Below, one piece after another: positions 21,716 to 33,097 of a stretch of DNA of 64,000 bases. The position numbers and the translations under genes are program-made. Location: positions 192,309-256,308 of the forward strand of contig WIDE01000039.1 of assembly GCA_015039315.1 (NCBI GenBank), written 5' to 3'. The DNA is from Clavulina sp. PMI_390. Taxonomy: Eukaryota; Basidiomycota; Agaricomycetes; Cantharellales; Hydnaceae. Position 1 is the stretch's first letter; every line of letters starts with the position of its first letter. Under the pieces are notes generated by a model, which was given only the letters and a program-made list of their open reading frames with translations, was not told where the DNA came from and searched no databases.

Positions 21716-22979
21716 ATGAAGCCCAGAGCTACCCAAAAATTTCAAAGCTATCTCGTCATTAATATCTGGCGCCTATGGTGCACGGCGGACGTTTTGAGTG
21801 CGCTGCTTCACGAAATTCTCACATATTTGGCACTCAGTGCACAATTTCTCGCCCGTCCGTGACCGCCAATAATCAAAACCTGGCGGTGTCATGTAGTGAC
21901 ATACTATCTATCTAACGATAATTTCTATGCAATATTCTGAGACGTTCTGTGCTCCCGAGATGCGAATCAGACATTGGCTGTGGATCAGACATTGACCGTG
22001 GAAAGACTGTAGTACCGACAGCTGGCTTGATTAGACGTGTGAAATTCAAAATTCAACTACGAGAATAACAATCAGTTCGGCTGACTCCGAGAGTCTTGAA
22101 TTGGCTTGGCGTAAACAAGGCTAATTAAATTGCTAGTACCAGCTTGGCCTGGAACCGAACAAACATTCATATTCACAATACTCCCTTCAGTGTAGATGGC
22201 AACCTTTCTGAACGTCAATCGAACACTGAATCGACCCTATCAAGCTCCGGGATGGTCCTCTGTAACGGAATCCCGGCAACTCAGTTCCTGAGCCACCTGA
22301 ATCGTTGTGACAGCAAAAGAGGGGCTTTAGCGAACGAACCTGGTCGATAAGGTCAATATATCTAGTTTTCTTGGAGCACTTCTTCGCGCTATCAGCTGAA
22401 CTCGTTCGTCATGGCTGATGGAACCCCCAGTATAACTTGCCGGTGCACTAGTTTTGTAGGCCTTCGAACTCCCGTCGCCCCTGCGTGCCACCGCAAATTC
22501 AGCATGTCAGGTGGGAACCGAATTGTGTTCTACGTAAATCAAACGCTGTCTTCTGTTCACGGACAAATCATCTGTCAGGAAGGCACCCTTTATCGGTGAC
22601 AGTCGCCCACTCCACTTTGTGAGATGTTCCACGATACCAGATGAGCAAGTCCCTCCTAAATTTTTGATTCAACTAACGCTCTTACGGTCTGAGAAGGTGA
22701 TGTTTGCTTGGGTCATTGCCTCGATTCTAGCAGATAACAGCCGAATCCTTGGGACCGCTTCAGGATTTCCCGCACTCGGTTGCAGCTCCTCAGCGTCAAT
22801 TTACTGAATACTTCGGTTAAGAGAGAATTTTGGAAGAAAGGGGTATTTTAGATGGAAATCCTAAGCCAGTCTAAGCGGTCCCGATCTCGCGATCTCCGCA
22901 CAATTGATCTGCATCGCTAGCTTTACTCTGCATTTACGGCGTCAGTTCTTGGGAATCACCTGGTTCCATTGCGCCTCTG

Positions 22980-22986
22980 TATATAA
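22980..22986 (+). promoter_or_regulatory. TATA box of WSC copy 2
   Basis: TATATAA lies about 70 bp upstream of the ATG at 23055 and is followed by a CT-rich leader. This spacing is usual for a fungal TATA-type promoter. Confidence 0.5.
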
Positions 22987-23054
22987 GTGATCCGTCCTCT
23001 CTCAAGGCCCCATAACCTATCATTGTTGCCCCCATTTTCCCCCTCAACTGAGCG

Positions 23055-24768
23055 ATGTTTATCACCTCTACATTCCTCGGTTTTATGGTCGCTGCTTCCC
23101 TACTCTATGCCAGTCCTCTCCAGTACGTCCTTACTTTCGGGTAAACTCCACGATCCTAAGTTGATTCTTGTCGCTGAGAAGCAAGAACAATTTATCCGAC
23201 ACCTCTCAGCCGTACGTCTCCGAAAAGCGCGCCGGGCTTGTTCCAGCACCAGTCAGGTCCTATGGTACCTGGACGCACTATGGTTGCACACAGGACCTCA
23301 CTCTGAACGCCGACGGGCTCACCTTCTATGCTGGCCCGCCACAGAAAATGACCCCTCAATACTGCATGGATATATGTGATTCGCACGGTTTCGCTCTTGC
23401 AGGGTTACAGGGTGGGGGCGATTGCTACTGTGGAGACGCACTTGGCAGGGGTACAATCAAAGTTTTGGATATCCTCTGCACCTTGCCTTGCACAGGTACG
23501 TCGTTCTACTATATTGAAATGCCAATAACTTAAGTATTCCCCAAGGTAATGTGACGTCCGCTTGCGGAGGCTTGCTTGAAGTGGATGTGTACACTCATCC
23601 CAGGCCGCCCTTAACCACCACATTCACTACCACATATATTACCTCGCGTACAATTGCGTCGCTGTACACTACCACAATCGCCAGCTACAGTACCTACACT
23701 GGTACTAGCTCTGTATATGTCTCCGAGCCTGCCAGCACGGTGGTCCTCGTCCCCTACACATACACAACAACGACGTTAGTGCCCGTTGAAACAGCCTCGA
23801 CGGAGGTTGTTCCGATTACAACTAGCACAACTGTGGTCGGCGATGCAACGCTTACTACAAGTGTGTTTGCATTAGAGGCAGACACTACCAGCGTTGAAGT
23901 CCCTTACACAATCACATCGACGTCATTTGCTGCTGGCACTACTTCCACGTATGTGCCTTTGTCGACGACCGAAACACTTACCGCCGAAGTCGTCACAACT
24001 ACTGACGTGTCTGAGTTGGAGGGCCCGACCACAGTCGTCACTGCTTTGGTATCCACGGTCACCGAGACCACAACAGTAGCCACCGAGATCCCCACCACCA
24101 GCATCAGTAGTGCTACTTTCGTTTCCATCTCGCGCACGCTCTCCATATTCACTGGCACGACGTCGTTTGTTGATCCGCTCACGACCGTTATCCAGCCGGT
24201 CATCATCCTCACGACGATTTCCAAGACCATTACGATTACCTCGGTCGCTCCCGTCACATTCACAGAGACGGTGAGCACTGGTGAGACGATCGTGACCGCT
24301 ACGACAATAGAGAGCGATCTCATTTCGACGATCTATACGGTGGTGCCCACAAGCTACACGACCTATGTTCCAAGTGTCATACCGACAGTCACTTCATCCG
24401 CATCGGTGTACACATTTACGTCGACTCATGTCGGCTATATCCCTACCTCCTCTCTCTCCCCGACTGGATTCACCCGGACCTTCGAAACCGGTAGCGTTTA
24501 CACTGAGCCCACTTCTACCACCTCGGTCTATACATATTCCTCGACCAATACGAACGTGCTGTACACCACTACCGTGCTCTCTGCTAGTGTTGGAACAGCG
24601 ACGACGTCGACCACCAGCGCATATGAAACTGGGAGTGAGAGCTTCTTGACGTACATGACCACTGTGGAAAAGGACGTGGCGTCCACGGGAAGCGTCGCAG
24701 TCCCCAGTAGGACAACCGTCACGACGACAGTCACGACAGTTGTGAGCCGTCCTGCCACTGCTACTTAA
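23055..24768 (+). CDS. Secreted WSC-domain protein with Thr/Ser-rich stalk (copy 2)
   Basis: Same architecture as copy 1. Exons 23055-23122 (signal peptide MFITSTFLGFMVAASLLYA), 23179-23495 (WSC domain: YGCTQDLT, QYCMDICDSHGFAL, GDCYCGDALG) and 23546-24768 (Thr/Ser stalk) give 535 aa. Intron positions and phases match copy 1, showing tandem duplication. The last 120 residues are almost the same in both (SSLSPTGFTRTFETGSV, ETGSESFLTY, TTVEKDV). Copy 2 stops at TAA right after PATAT, where copy 1 reads on into its Trp-rich tail. There is no TM or GPI signal. It probably sits in the cell wall or medium. Followed by an 18-T run at 24859-24876 in the 3' flank. Confidence 0.9.
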
Positions 24769-24858
24769 ATGAATGGTATACCTTGATTGCAAACTGTGCT
24801 TAGCTCATCCTGTTTCATTTCTCCGCACAACCAAGGCTGATAGTTTTGCGTGCAGTTC

Positions 24859-24876
24859 TTTTTTTTTTTTTTTTTT
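24859..24876 (+). repeat. T18 homopolymer
   Basis: Uninterrupted run of 18 T in the short convergent region (24769-25078) between WSC copy 2 and the SNF2 gene. Read on the minus strand it is poly-A. Could aid transcript termination or be a retroposition scar; neither is shown. Confidence 0.8.
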
Positions 24877-25078
24877 AGATTTCCCTGCATTTCATGCTTC
24901 TTTGGTTTTACGGATGATGCCTACTTAGGCTCCTCCTTCGGCCTCGTGACCACAGTATATTCAATCAAGTAGTGTAGCTAAGGTTGATGGGGATATTTCG
25001 TGTATATAATAATGGTTCTGCTTGAGCTGCTTGGAGGTTCCTACTCGAAACCAAACCCAAGACTGACGAGCAAGACAA

Positions 25079-28000
25079 CTAGCCCTTATCATCTGCCCCG
25101 GAACCTTCCTCATCTCCATCGTCACTGCCGAGCTCAAACGCCGGGCTGAAGTCCGCATTATTGTCGAGGGCCTGTAGAAAGGCCTTTTGGTCTGCAGAGC
25201 CGAATTTGGCGAATGCGAGGGCAAACTGGGCGAGCGACATCTCGGAATCTTCAATGAAACCGTGCTCAATAAGTTTCCTTTTGCGATTGCGAAGACTAGT
25301 TTTGGGAATATCAGTGCTCGTTGTACCCTCAGTGAGGTTAGAGTAATTGAGACACGTACCGCTTCTCCCCCATCAGAAGTGGTTTGATTTTACTGTGCGC
25401 GTGCTTGCTTCGCTTTGGCGGATGCCAAGCCCCTAATTCTCCATCGTGGGAGGTCTTGGAAGAGTTAGCGCGCGAGGTTAAGGCGGCAGCACCGGGAATT
25501 GAGTCAGAAATAATGCCTTCTTTTCCCTCCTGGGCGCCAGGGTTTCCGTGTGTGGAGATACTACGTTTCCTCTACAACAGGCATTCTATCATCGGATGGG
25601 TTCGTTATATGTTGGAGGGGATCTACCTTTCGAGCGGCAGCAGCTTCCTCCGCTGCTTCGGCAGCAAGACGTAATGGTGCCAAAACTTCAGAGTTTCGAT
25701 GGCGATACCCGCCACCCGCGGCACCAAGTAATCCGGATACGAGCTCTGCCTCATGCGCTTGCTCGGCTTTACGTCTAATGGAAACTTCACCCAAGGAAGA
25801 ATCTCATGACCCCAGTGTTTGCTGCTCGTAAGCTCACTATTCAAACGCATCAATACGGATCGCTCACCATCAATGAGCAAGGCTCCCGCCCCGCGGACGT
25901 CGTCCTATTAGTGAAAAGGAGTCAGTGCACTCCTTGTCATTGATCTTGGAGAAATTCCGCCTTACATCGTCGGAGAGCTTTCTCCCATCCGTAGTCAGTG
26001 CCCACTCCAATTCCTCAACACGAGCACGTTCAATCTAAGTGGGGAAAAGAATCTGGACTCTTCAACGAGCTCTCTTCGGATAAGGTTTATGAGTCTTACC
26101 ACGTGTTTGGTAGCATAAGCTGATGGCTGGAGACTAAAAATGTTTTTGAGACCAAACAACTCTCTAAGTGCGAAGTCTCGTGTTAGAACGCGGTTGAGCG
26201 GCAATATACACAGTAGCCATACCCTTGCTTAGTTTTGTCACCGTGAACACCTTCGAAGAATCGGGTCTGGGCGGTACCTTCGTACGCAATATTCATCTGC
26301 TGTTGTTTGTAGATTTGACGAGCGTAAATTAGCTCTATATTGCAGCAGACGAGGGCGAGAGCAGTTAGCTTTGAATAATTGCAGTGGGTCTAGGCATCAT
26401 GCATTCGTACCCTCAAGAGCCCCAGCCCCGAGCAAGCGAATCACATACACATCACGGGTTTGGCCATAGCGATAAGCTCGGTCCATTGCTTGGAGATCGT
26501 GGGCCGGATCTGTTTTAAGTCAGAAAGTCAGAAAGTCAGAAAGTCGCTGAGAAAAGCAACCAGTGAGCTTCGAGATGTTAGGACGCACTCCAGTGTGGGT
26601 CGAATATAACAACACGGTTGGCAGATGTCAAATTGAGGCCGGTTCCTCCTGCAGTGGTTGAGATGAGGAAGATGAACTTATTGGGATCGTTATTGAATGA
26701 ATCAACCAGGGGCATGCCTATGTGTGAAACAGGATGGTACTGAGATATTTTGCCACGGAGAAGAGTGGCGTGGGAGACAGGGGAATCGGACGCACGCAGT
26801 TCCGATTTCGTTTGTCCATCGAGATAGCACATCTTACTACTACCAAAGTCTGGGGATGTCAAATCTTTTGTCAGCTGAAACTACCACAGTAGCACTCCGC
26901 TCAAAAACGCACTTTTCTCAACTTCTGTCTCCAGGAACTTCAGCAGCTTGACACTTTTCGAGAATATGAGGACTTTGTTCTTTGCCTCTGCATTGTGCCA
27001 GGCATGAAGCAACCCCTTTAGGACATTCCACTTCCCACACATGTTTGGACTTGAGAGCCAAGAACATATCATTGAGTTAGTCAAGCGAGGTCTCACAAGG
27101 GATCGGGAATTTCCATACAGGTATATAGCTGATCGCTTTCGAAGGTTCGGTTGATTGGGAAAAGCAATCTCAAGTAGTTCATGACTCCGCTCCTTTTGCT
27201 CAAGACTGTCGTTGTCAGCTGGAGTTCGTGAATTAACAAGGTTATTGAGAGCTATTATGCGTGGAGGGGCTGAGGATGACTCACTGGGGTACAGTAGGGC
27301 AGGGTGATTCGATACCTATGGAAAATAAATCAACGTAGTAGCATGAGCTCTGTCATCACAGTGTTATCAGTATGCGCCAGTGTTCTTCTAACCTTGATGA
27401 GTACCGAAATCATGGCCAGCATAGTGCTAATGAACTTTTCGCCCCTCTCGTTCTGGGAATAGCAGCATGTCCCTCTTGTTTTGTTTGTCTTGCCCTCGGA
27501 TCTGAGTTCAAGTTGGGCCACCTCGCAGTCGCAGGGGTCGTCCTTTCGCAAGAGCCCGTGCACAGCGGGGGAGTTCAGGATGTTCTTGTATGCAGCGAGT
27601 TGTATTGTGGTCAATGGACCTGCATGGGTGCATATGGGAAGGATATCAGTAGACTGTCCGAAAGTATTGCAGTTAACGACGCACAGAAGATCACATCATC
27701 TGTCTTGTTTGGAAGCTGGTGCTTGATCAGATCTTTCGTCCTAGAAATTCATGGGAAACAGATCGAGAGGGTAGTTGGAAAAATCCAACAAACCTGCGAA
27801 GCAAGAAATTTGGAAGCAATTTCTGTGAAAAAGCCTTTCCAAGTGCCTTTCCGCAAGATCAACAAGTAATACAGTTATTGCTAGAGCTCCAGTCGCAATG
27901 TAGGAAACAAAAAGCACTCACTATGGCTCTATCTTGTTCTTCTGCTGATGATGTATGGCTCTGGCCTGCTTTGAGAGGTTTCACAATCGTATTTTTCCAT

Positions 28001-30042
28001 TGTTGTCTGGTTCCGAGACGCCCAGGGTTCGTCCAGTCAAGCAAAGTCCATAATTCGGCATAATCGTTTTGCAGTGCCGTTCCCTGCCGTGTCGGATTAC
28101 CCGAGGACCATATATCGAGACAGGTTAATCCCAGAGTAGACAGACGGGTTAGAGCTATGCATACGAACCGTCAAGCCAAAGCGCACTAAGCAGTCGAACC
28201 TCATAAAGTTCTTGGTTATGGTGGAAGAACTATTCTTAATCTTGTGCGCTTCGTCAAGAAAAATGACACTGAGTGCAAGACTCTCAAATTTGTCGATATT
28301 CTGGCGGACGAGCTCATAAGAGGTCAACACTGACAAAAATTACCAAGAGAATAGAGCAATAAGACCCGCTGAATTGAGAGCACAAACGGACCCCACGTAC
28401 GGATGTCGAGTCGACCCATGCGGAAGTCGGTAAGGACGTCGGCCCGTTCGTTTGCGTCCCTGTAAGTCCCAACTTCGAAGTACCCCCACTATTCCCCACG
28501 AATGCACACGTAATCGCGTCGGTCAAGAGATGGCAGTGTATATATTTTGAGACTCACAGTATCTAGCTCCCTTTCCCAATTGTCGATAAGAGTCTTTGGA
28601 ACAATAATAAGGGCAGTAGGCCACTTGAAGTTGGCTTTGGGCATTGGTGGCGCATTCCTCTTCCGTTCATTTTCCCTTTGCCACTTTTCAACCCAATTTC
28701 TTCTTCGATCCTTGTCGCGGATATCATTGTCTTTACTGTCGATGGCAGCGAGGAAGCTGATTACTTGAACAGTTTTCCCTACCAGCCAAATTGGAGTTGG
28801 CGAATATGAGTGAATAATTTAGAGGTGAACTTGGTCAATAGCAATGCGCACCAAGTCCCATGTCGTCTCCCAACACCCCGCCACGCCCTTCACACCATCT
28901 GTCATAGAAAAACTGAATGCCTTCCCTCTGGTAATCCCTGAGAAACCGGTTGACGCTTGCTGGTACACTATCGTTCGTGCTCCCAGCAGCGACAGGGGTA
29001 CCATCGTAGCACTCTTTCGGACGTTTCAGGACGAACTTGCCACGTGCGGTCTGGTCGGCACGAGGGATCAGATTCGGTTTGATTTCCCTATCTTCTTTGG
29101 ACAAAGATTTGATGGGCGGAGTAGAGGGAAGGCTATTGGCTAATCGGGTGGATGGTTGAGGTGAGGATTCAGTTTCGTCCTCCTCTTCGGATTCGGTCGC
29201 TGATCCTTCGTCTCCTTCCCCTTCCCTTGAGCGGATATCCTTCTTCGCATCAGCTGGTGGGAACTCGTGGTCTGACTCGGGGTCGGTTTCTGAGCCGTCT
29301 TCGTCAGGATCGAGTGAAGGTTTGGGTGGGGATGACAGATTTTTCGCGGGAGATGAAAGAAGGGACTTTAAGGCCGGCTTTAGTAAGGGGTTGAGAGCCG
29401 ACATCTGAGTGGTCTTGCTGGAGGTAGTCGATGCGGGATGGGGCTCTTCAAGCCCTAGAAGCTTATATAGAGGGTTGTGAGATAGATCTAGAGAGATTAA
29501 CAGTAAGTGATTCACATGGATGGGCAGGACTTGAGGGTTCTTGCCCACATTTGACCGCGCTAGCTTCGAGCTTCTGATCATCTGGGTCTGACAAGTCACT
29601 CTCAGACCCCTCGTCACCTGATGAGGCGTGAAATAAGTCGCATCCGGACTTCTTCTTTTTTGGTAGGTTTTCTACGATAGCAACAGAAAGCAAGACCAAA
29701 GGATGAGCCCTGGTAATCAACATCTTTGGGTCGACTGACTCTTTGGGGGTGCTGGACGCTCATCCTTAGAGGTAGACCCACGCGACTTTTGCCTGACAGA
29801 AGAAGAAGTTTTTTTTCTTTTGGACGGCGGTTGAGGTATGTCATCAATCTCAAAGTCTGGGTCGGGCGCTGTTGTGAGACACGATCAAGGATCCAGGGCC
29901 TGAGCTTTTGTTCGCATATCACTGACGGTAGCCCATATAGATGCTCACGAGGGGGTGACAGGTAAGACACTAGCTCTGCAGATCGCCCTTGAGCCTTCGG
30001 CTGTCTCTCGTCTCGCTCATCCGCCCTGTTGGCGGACAACAT
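25079..30042 (-). CDS. SNF2-family ATPase, ERCC6L2/Rad26-like
   Basis: Large many-exon gene (roughly 20 exons) for a DNA-dependent ATPase of the Snf2 superfamily, nuclear, with an expected role in DNA repair. Helicase marks in order: [28 protein letters not shown], then after an intron [13 protein letters not shown] (Walker A split by that intron); [25 protein letters not shown] (motif II, DEAH); [47 protein letters not shown]; and [19 protein letters not shown] (motif VI). The downstream stretch [27 protein letters not shown] and [10 protein letters not shown] is what ties it to ERCC6L2 rather than CSB. The N terminus is long, acidic and Ser/Pro-rich. The C terminus ends [14 protein letters not shown], stop at 25081. 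The start is set at ATG 30042; 30084 is an in-frame alternative. Confidence 0.87.
26518..26545 (-). repeat. Tandem 8-bp repeat in the polypyrimidine tract of a SNF2-gene intron
   Basis: On the plus strand AGTCAGAA is repeated three times plus a partial copy. On the coding strand this reads TTCTGACT repeats, each with a CTGAC branch-point-like core, just upstream of the acceptor AAAACAG before the exon encoding [12 protein letters not shown]. Confidence 0.75.
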
Positions 30043-30070
30043 GGTAAGAGTCGGATGTGACGCACAGTGT

Positions 30071-30101
30071 GTGACGTCACGCATTCCATTTCGTCACGCG
30101 T
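30071..30101. promoter_or_regulatory. CRE-like palindrome and MCB box upstream of the SNF2 gene
   Basis: GTGACGTCAC (30071-30080) is a perfect CRE/ATF palindrome and ACGCGT (30096-30101) is a MluI cell-cycle box, both within 60 bp upstream of the ATG at 30042. MCB boxes drive G1/S expression of DNA synthesis and repair genes in yeasts. The role here is inferred. Confidence 0.4.
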
Positions 30102-30221
30102 CGAGTCACCTTTCTGTTCGATGGTAAACTATCATTAGATTCTAATATGGTGAGGATTAACATAATGAAGCAGAATGAAACATGATATCCCATCTTCACG
30201 TAAAAGATCTACAAAAAGGGC

Positions 30222-31628
30222 TCAAAGATCGAGGGCTGTGTAAATTTTGCTCCCAACTTCACGCATAACCTCTCCAACCTCTCTCTCCTGCGCACTCTCA
30301 CCTGGGTGTAGCACTATCGGTATCCCCGCATCTCCGCCGCGGCTAACTCCAGGTACAAGCGGTAGCTCACCGAGCACAGATGTACCCATCTCACGTGCGG
30401 CCTTATGGAAGTGTGTTGTTGGGCCGAATATATAATGTGGCTCCGCAGTATTGGGAGGGCAGGTGGGACAGGTAAAGTGGGACATGTTGAGAAGGAGTCC
30501 CAGGATCTGAGTGCCTTTGAATAAGCGTGAGAGGCAGGGGATGAGAGACGGAGGACGCACTGGAATGGAGACCTTGTTGAACATTGACACGCCCTTCCGC
30601 ACGTCGATCAACGCTACATCTTGTGGTGTCGACACAATCACTGCACCTGCAAAAAAGGATAGACGGGCGAGTTTGGTAACAGCAATATCTGGGGGACGAG
30701 TGTCGAAGAGCCTCACCGTCAGCCTTGACGAGCTGCCCGAATGTCAATGCAACATCACCCGTGCCAGGAGGCATGTCCACTACTAGGACATCAAGCCCAG
30801 TCCCAGCATCTCCTGCCGCCCCACGCCAGTCGACATCAAAGAGCAATTGCTGCGTCGCCTTCTGTACCATTAAGCCACGCCAGACGACAGCTGCGGAGGG
30901 GTCTGATTCTCCCGAGGGAGATTTGGGGAGGAGGAAGCCCATTGACATGCAGGGAATGCCGTGGTTTATGAGAGGGATGAGAGCACCAGCTGTGAAAAGG
31001 AGCGAGAAGCTATTAAGCAATTTTTCTACCTCAATAGCACAGAATTTGATGCGTACATTTACTTAGCTCGGGTTCCCCGACGCGCTCCAGACCCATTAAT
31101 TTGGGTATTGACGGACCAAAGATATCTAGGTCAAGTAAACCGACCTTCAGTGGCCGAGATCCATGAGAATTCAGGGCAAGAGACATTGCAAGATTGGCTG
31201 TAGTTCGTACGGAAGTTGGGTCAATTTGTTAGCCCAGCGTGGAATTGGTGGGGATGGTGAGTGCTCGCAAACCTGCAACCATGCTCTTGCCCACTCCTCC
31301 CTTGCCACTCGCCACAGCAATGACGCGCTTTACATGAGGTATCGGCCGCTTCTCCGGGGGGCCACCTCTTGTAGGTATTTTGGGAGGTATTCTTTCGCCA
31401 GAGCGAGGAAGACCCTAACGACAATGAGGTCAGAAATTGCGTCGAAAGTATTGGGGACGCGACGCATACCAGAGGGTTTCCGTGCGCAAACGACTTTGAT
31501 GTGGAGAAAAGCCTCAGGTTTTGGACACTAGCATGTGCTATTGAATAGCATTTTAGTCCTTGCAATGGCTTGTGAGTCAAGAACGTTCGCTCGAGGGAGC
31601 CAAGGAGGAGACTTTGTGAGTGTGACAT
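30222..31628 (-). CDS. IND1: Mitochondrial Fe-S protein assembly factor IND1/NUBPL
   Basis: P-loop NTPase of the Mrp/NBP35 family that supplies iron-sulfur clusters to respiratory complex I. ATG 31628 gives [17 protein letters not shown], a mitochondrial presequence rich in Ser/Arg, running to about residue 55. After an intron from about 31471 comes [14 protein letters not shown], then [15 protein letters not shown] (deviant Walker A). Further marks are [45 protein letters not shown] and [18 protein letters not shown]. The cluster-binding CPTC motif lies in [19 protein letters not shown]. It ends [20 protein letters not shown] with TGA at 30222. It is head to head with the DUF1640 gene; only 26 bp separate the two start codons. 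The frame extends to a GTG at 31637, not used as a start. Confidence 0.92.
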
Positions 31629-31634
31629 TGGTGC

Positions 31635-31644
31635 CACGTGACGT
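31635..31644. promoter_or_regulatory. CACGTGACGT in the 26-bp space between two start codons
   Basis: An E-box (CACGTG) overlapping a TGACGT half-CRE lies in the 31629-31654 gap between the IND1 and DUF1640 start codons. Because both 5' UTRs must lie in the other gene's coding or leader DNA, the element's function is uncertain. Confidence 0.3.
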
Positions 31645-31654
31645 GCTCCGCCAA

Positions 31655-33097
31655 ATGTTTACTCGTTCGTCGCTCCGGGCTCTAGGGCAGCCCTCCCGGC
31701 GGCTATACCACACAAGACCTACACCTGAAATCCGTCTGCCGTCTAGAGGAGATGGCGGGTTTACCGAGCCGAGTCTTCGAACGTCGAGGCATGCGAGGAT
31801 GCAACCGCATCCTTATGAAGGAGCTGCCGCGTCCAGCGAGAACTCATACTCAAACTCTAGTTCTACCCCGCCCGAGGATTCAGATTCCTCGTCATCGGCT
31901 ACACCATCCCCTGATCCAAGTTCACCCCCTTCCTCATCCTCTGCATCTGATTCAAACCAACCTCCCTCAACAGAGGGGCAAGGCCCCTCAGATCCTGAGG
32001 CGACGAAAGATCTGACAGTCATCATGTCTCCGACTAGATTCCGGTCCGACAGGTCGAGGCCAGAAGACCAGTACCCATCTCGCCTCATGAACCCTTTCGA
32101 CACGCACAAAGTCTTCAAACGACTAGAGCAGGACTTCCCCTCCCCCATAGCCCACACCATCATGCGAGCCACTCGCGGACTGTTGATCGACCGCATCCAT
32201 AAGGCCAGGAGAGATGGCGTCGACATTAAAGAGGCAGAGAACGTCAGTACTCTTCCGTTCCCGTTGCAGAGGGGCCGCTCGCTCATATTAAATGCATGAC
32301 GTTTTGGGTTTCACAGCAAGAATATCTTTATCGTGCAGCGCTCTCGGAACTTCGCACAGAGCTTTCAATGCGCACCAAAAATGAGTCAGCTGCGCTGTCG
32401 CAGAGCGCGAGTCTCATACGGAAAGATGTTGAAGCTCTTTCAGCCAAGATGAAGGAAGATATCGCCACGATGAAGCATGAGTAAGTATTACCTGAACCCC
32501 TTCAGCTCTCTACTTCCTACACTAAGCCTCGCCCGTACTTCTAGGATGCAGATGGAGCTGAACAATCGAAGAAATGAAGTGAAGGGAGATCACAAGATGA
32601 CGAATATAGCAATCGAGGTCAGTACGCATTCCGTCGCGTTACACCTTTTACACTCCACCAAGACCTAACCATGAAAATGTTATTACAGGAACTTGTCCAC
32701 GAAGCGACCGTCAAAATCTCAGACCTCAAGTAAACAATTTCGCTTCCTGCACTTGTCACTTTCTCGGAAGCTGATAATTTTTTTCCGATATCCCAAAACT
32801 CTTTTTATTGCCCGTAGAACCGAAGTAGAGCAGGGAAAGTGGGACAATACCCGCAGAGGAGTAGCAGTCATTGGCGTTTTTGTTCTCGTCGTCATCCTCG
32901 CGCTAGAGACCGCCAAACCCTCCTCATTTTCCCGCAAGTCAAAATCCAAGGTTGAGGAGAGCGATGCTAACGACGGCAAGGATACGGAGCCTAAAGAGCA
33001 CCATCCACATGTACACCATGACGCCTTCGTGCCGTCCAATCCACCTAGTTCTGGGCCCTCCGCTGTCGTACCCGCTCCTCCAGCTGCACGACATTGA
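31655..33097 (+). CDS. DUF1640 mitochondrial coiled-coil membrane protein (CCDC90/MCUR1/FMP32 type), paralogue A
   Basis: Five exons (31655-32242, 32317-32480, 32545-32617, 32689-32729, 32818-33097), 381 aa. The start [21 protein letters not shown] is a strong mitochondrial presequence. A Ser/Pro-rich linker follows, then [19 protein letters not shown], the DUF1640 opening, and a long coiled coil ([50 protein letters not shown]). A single TM helix, [16 protein letters not shown], precedes an unusual His/Lys/Glu-rich tail with HHPHVHHD. Relatives sit in the inner mitochondrial membrane and have been linked to calcium uniporter regulation or respiratory assembly. Two donors are GTCAGT. The two copies in this window differ in linker and tail. 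Confidence 0.85.

Larger units (their letters stand above)
19875..23054. other. 3.2 kb spacer between the WSC paralogues
   Basis: T-rich 3' UTR of copy 1 (to about 20200), then low-coding sequence up to the copy 2 promoter. The only coding candidate with consistent splice phases is the small minus-strand gene at 21221-21715. A palindrome-rich stretch around 21040-21120 contains no complete tRNA fold by eye. No transposase frame was seen. Confidence 0.4.

Noticed and set aside
29614..30084. Separate small protein upstream of the SNF2 gene
   Set aside because: It is the N-terminal exon of the SNF2 gene read through its donor; the ATG at 30042 fits the same transcript.
31535..31654. Upstream in-frame extension of DUF1640 paralogue A (including ATG 31565)
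   Set aside because: It overlaps IND1 coding DNA on the other strand and would bury the clear mitochondrial presequence that starts at 31655.
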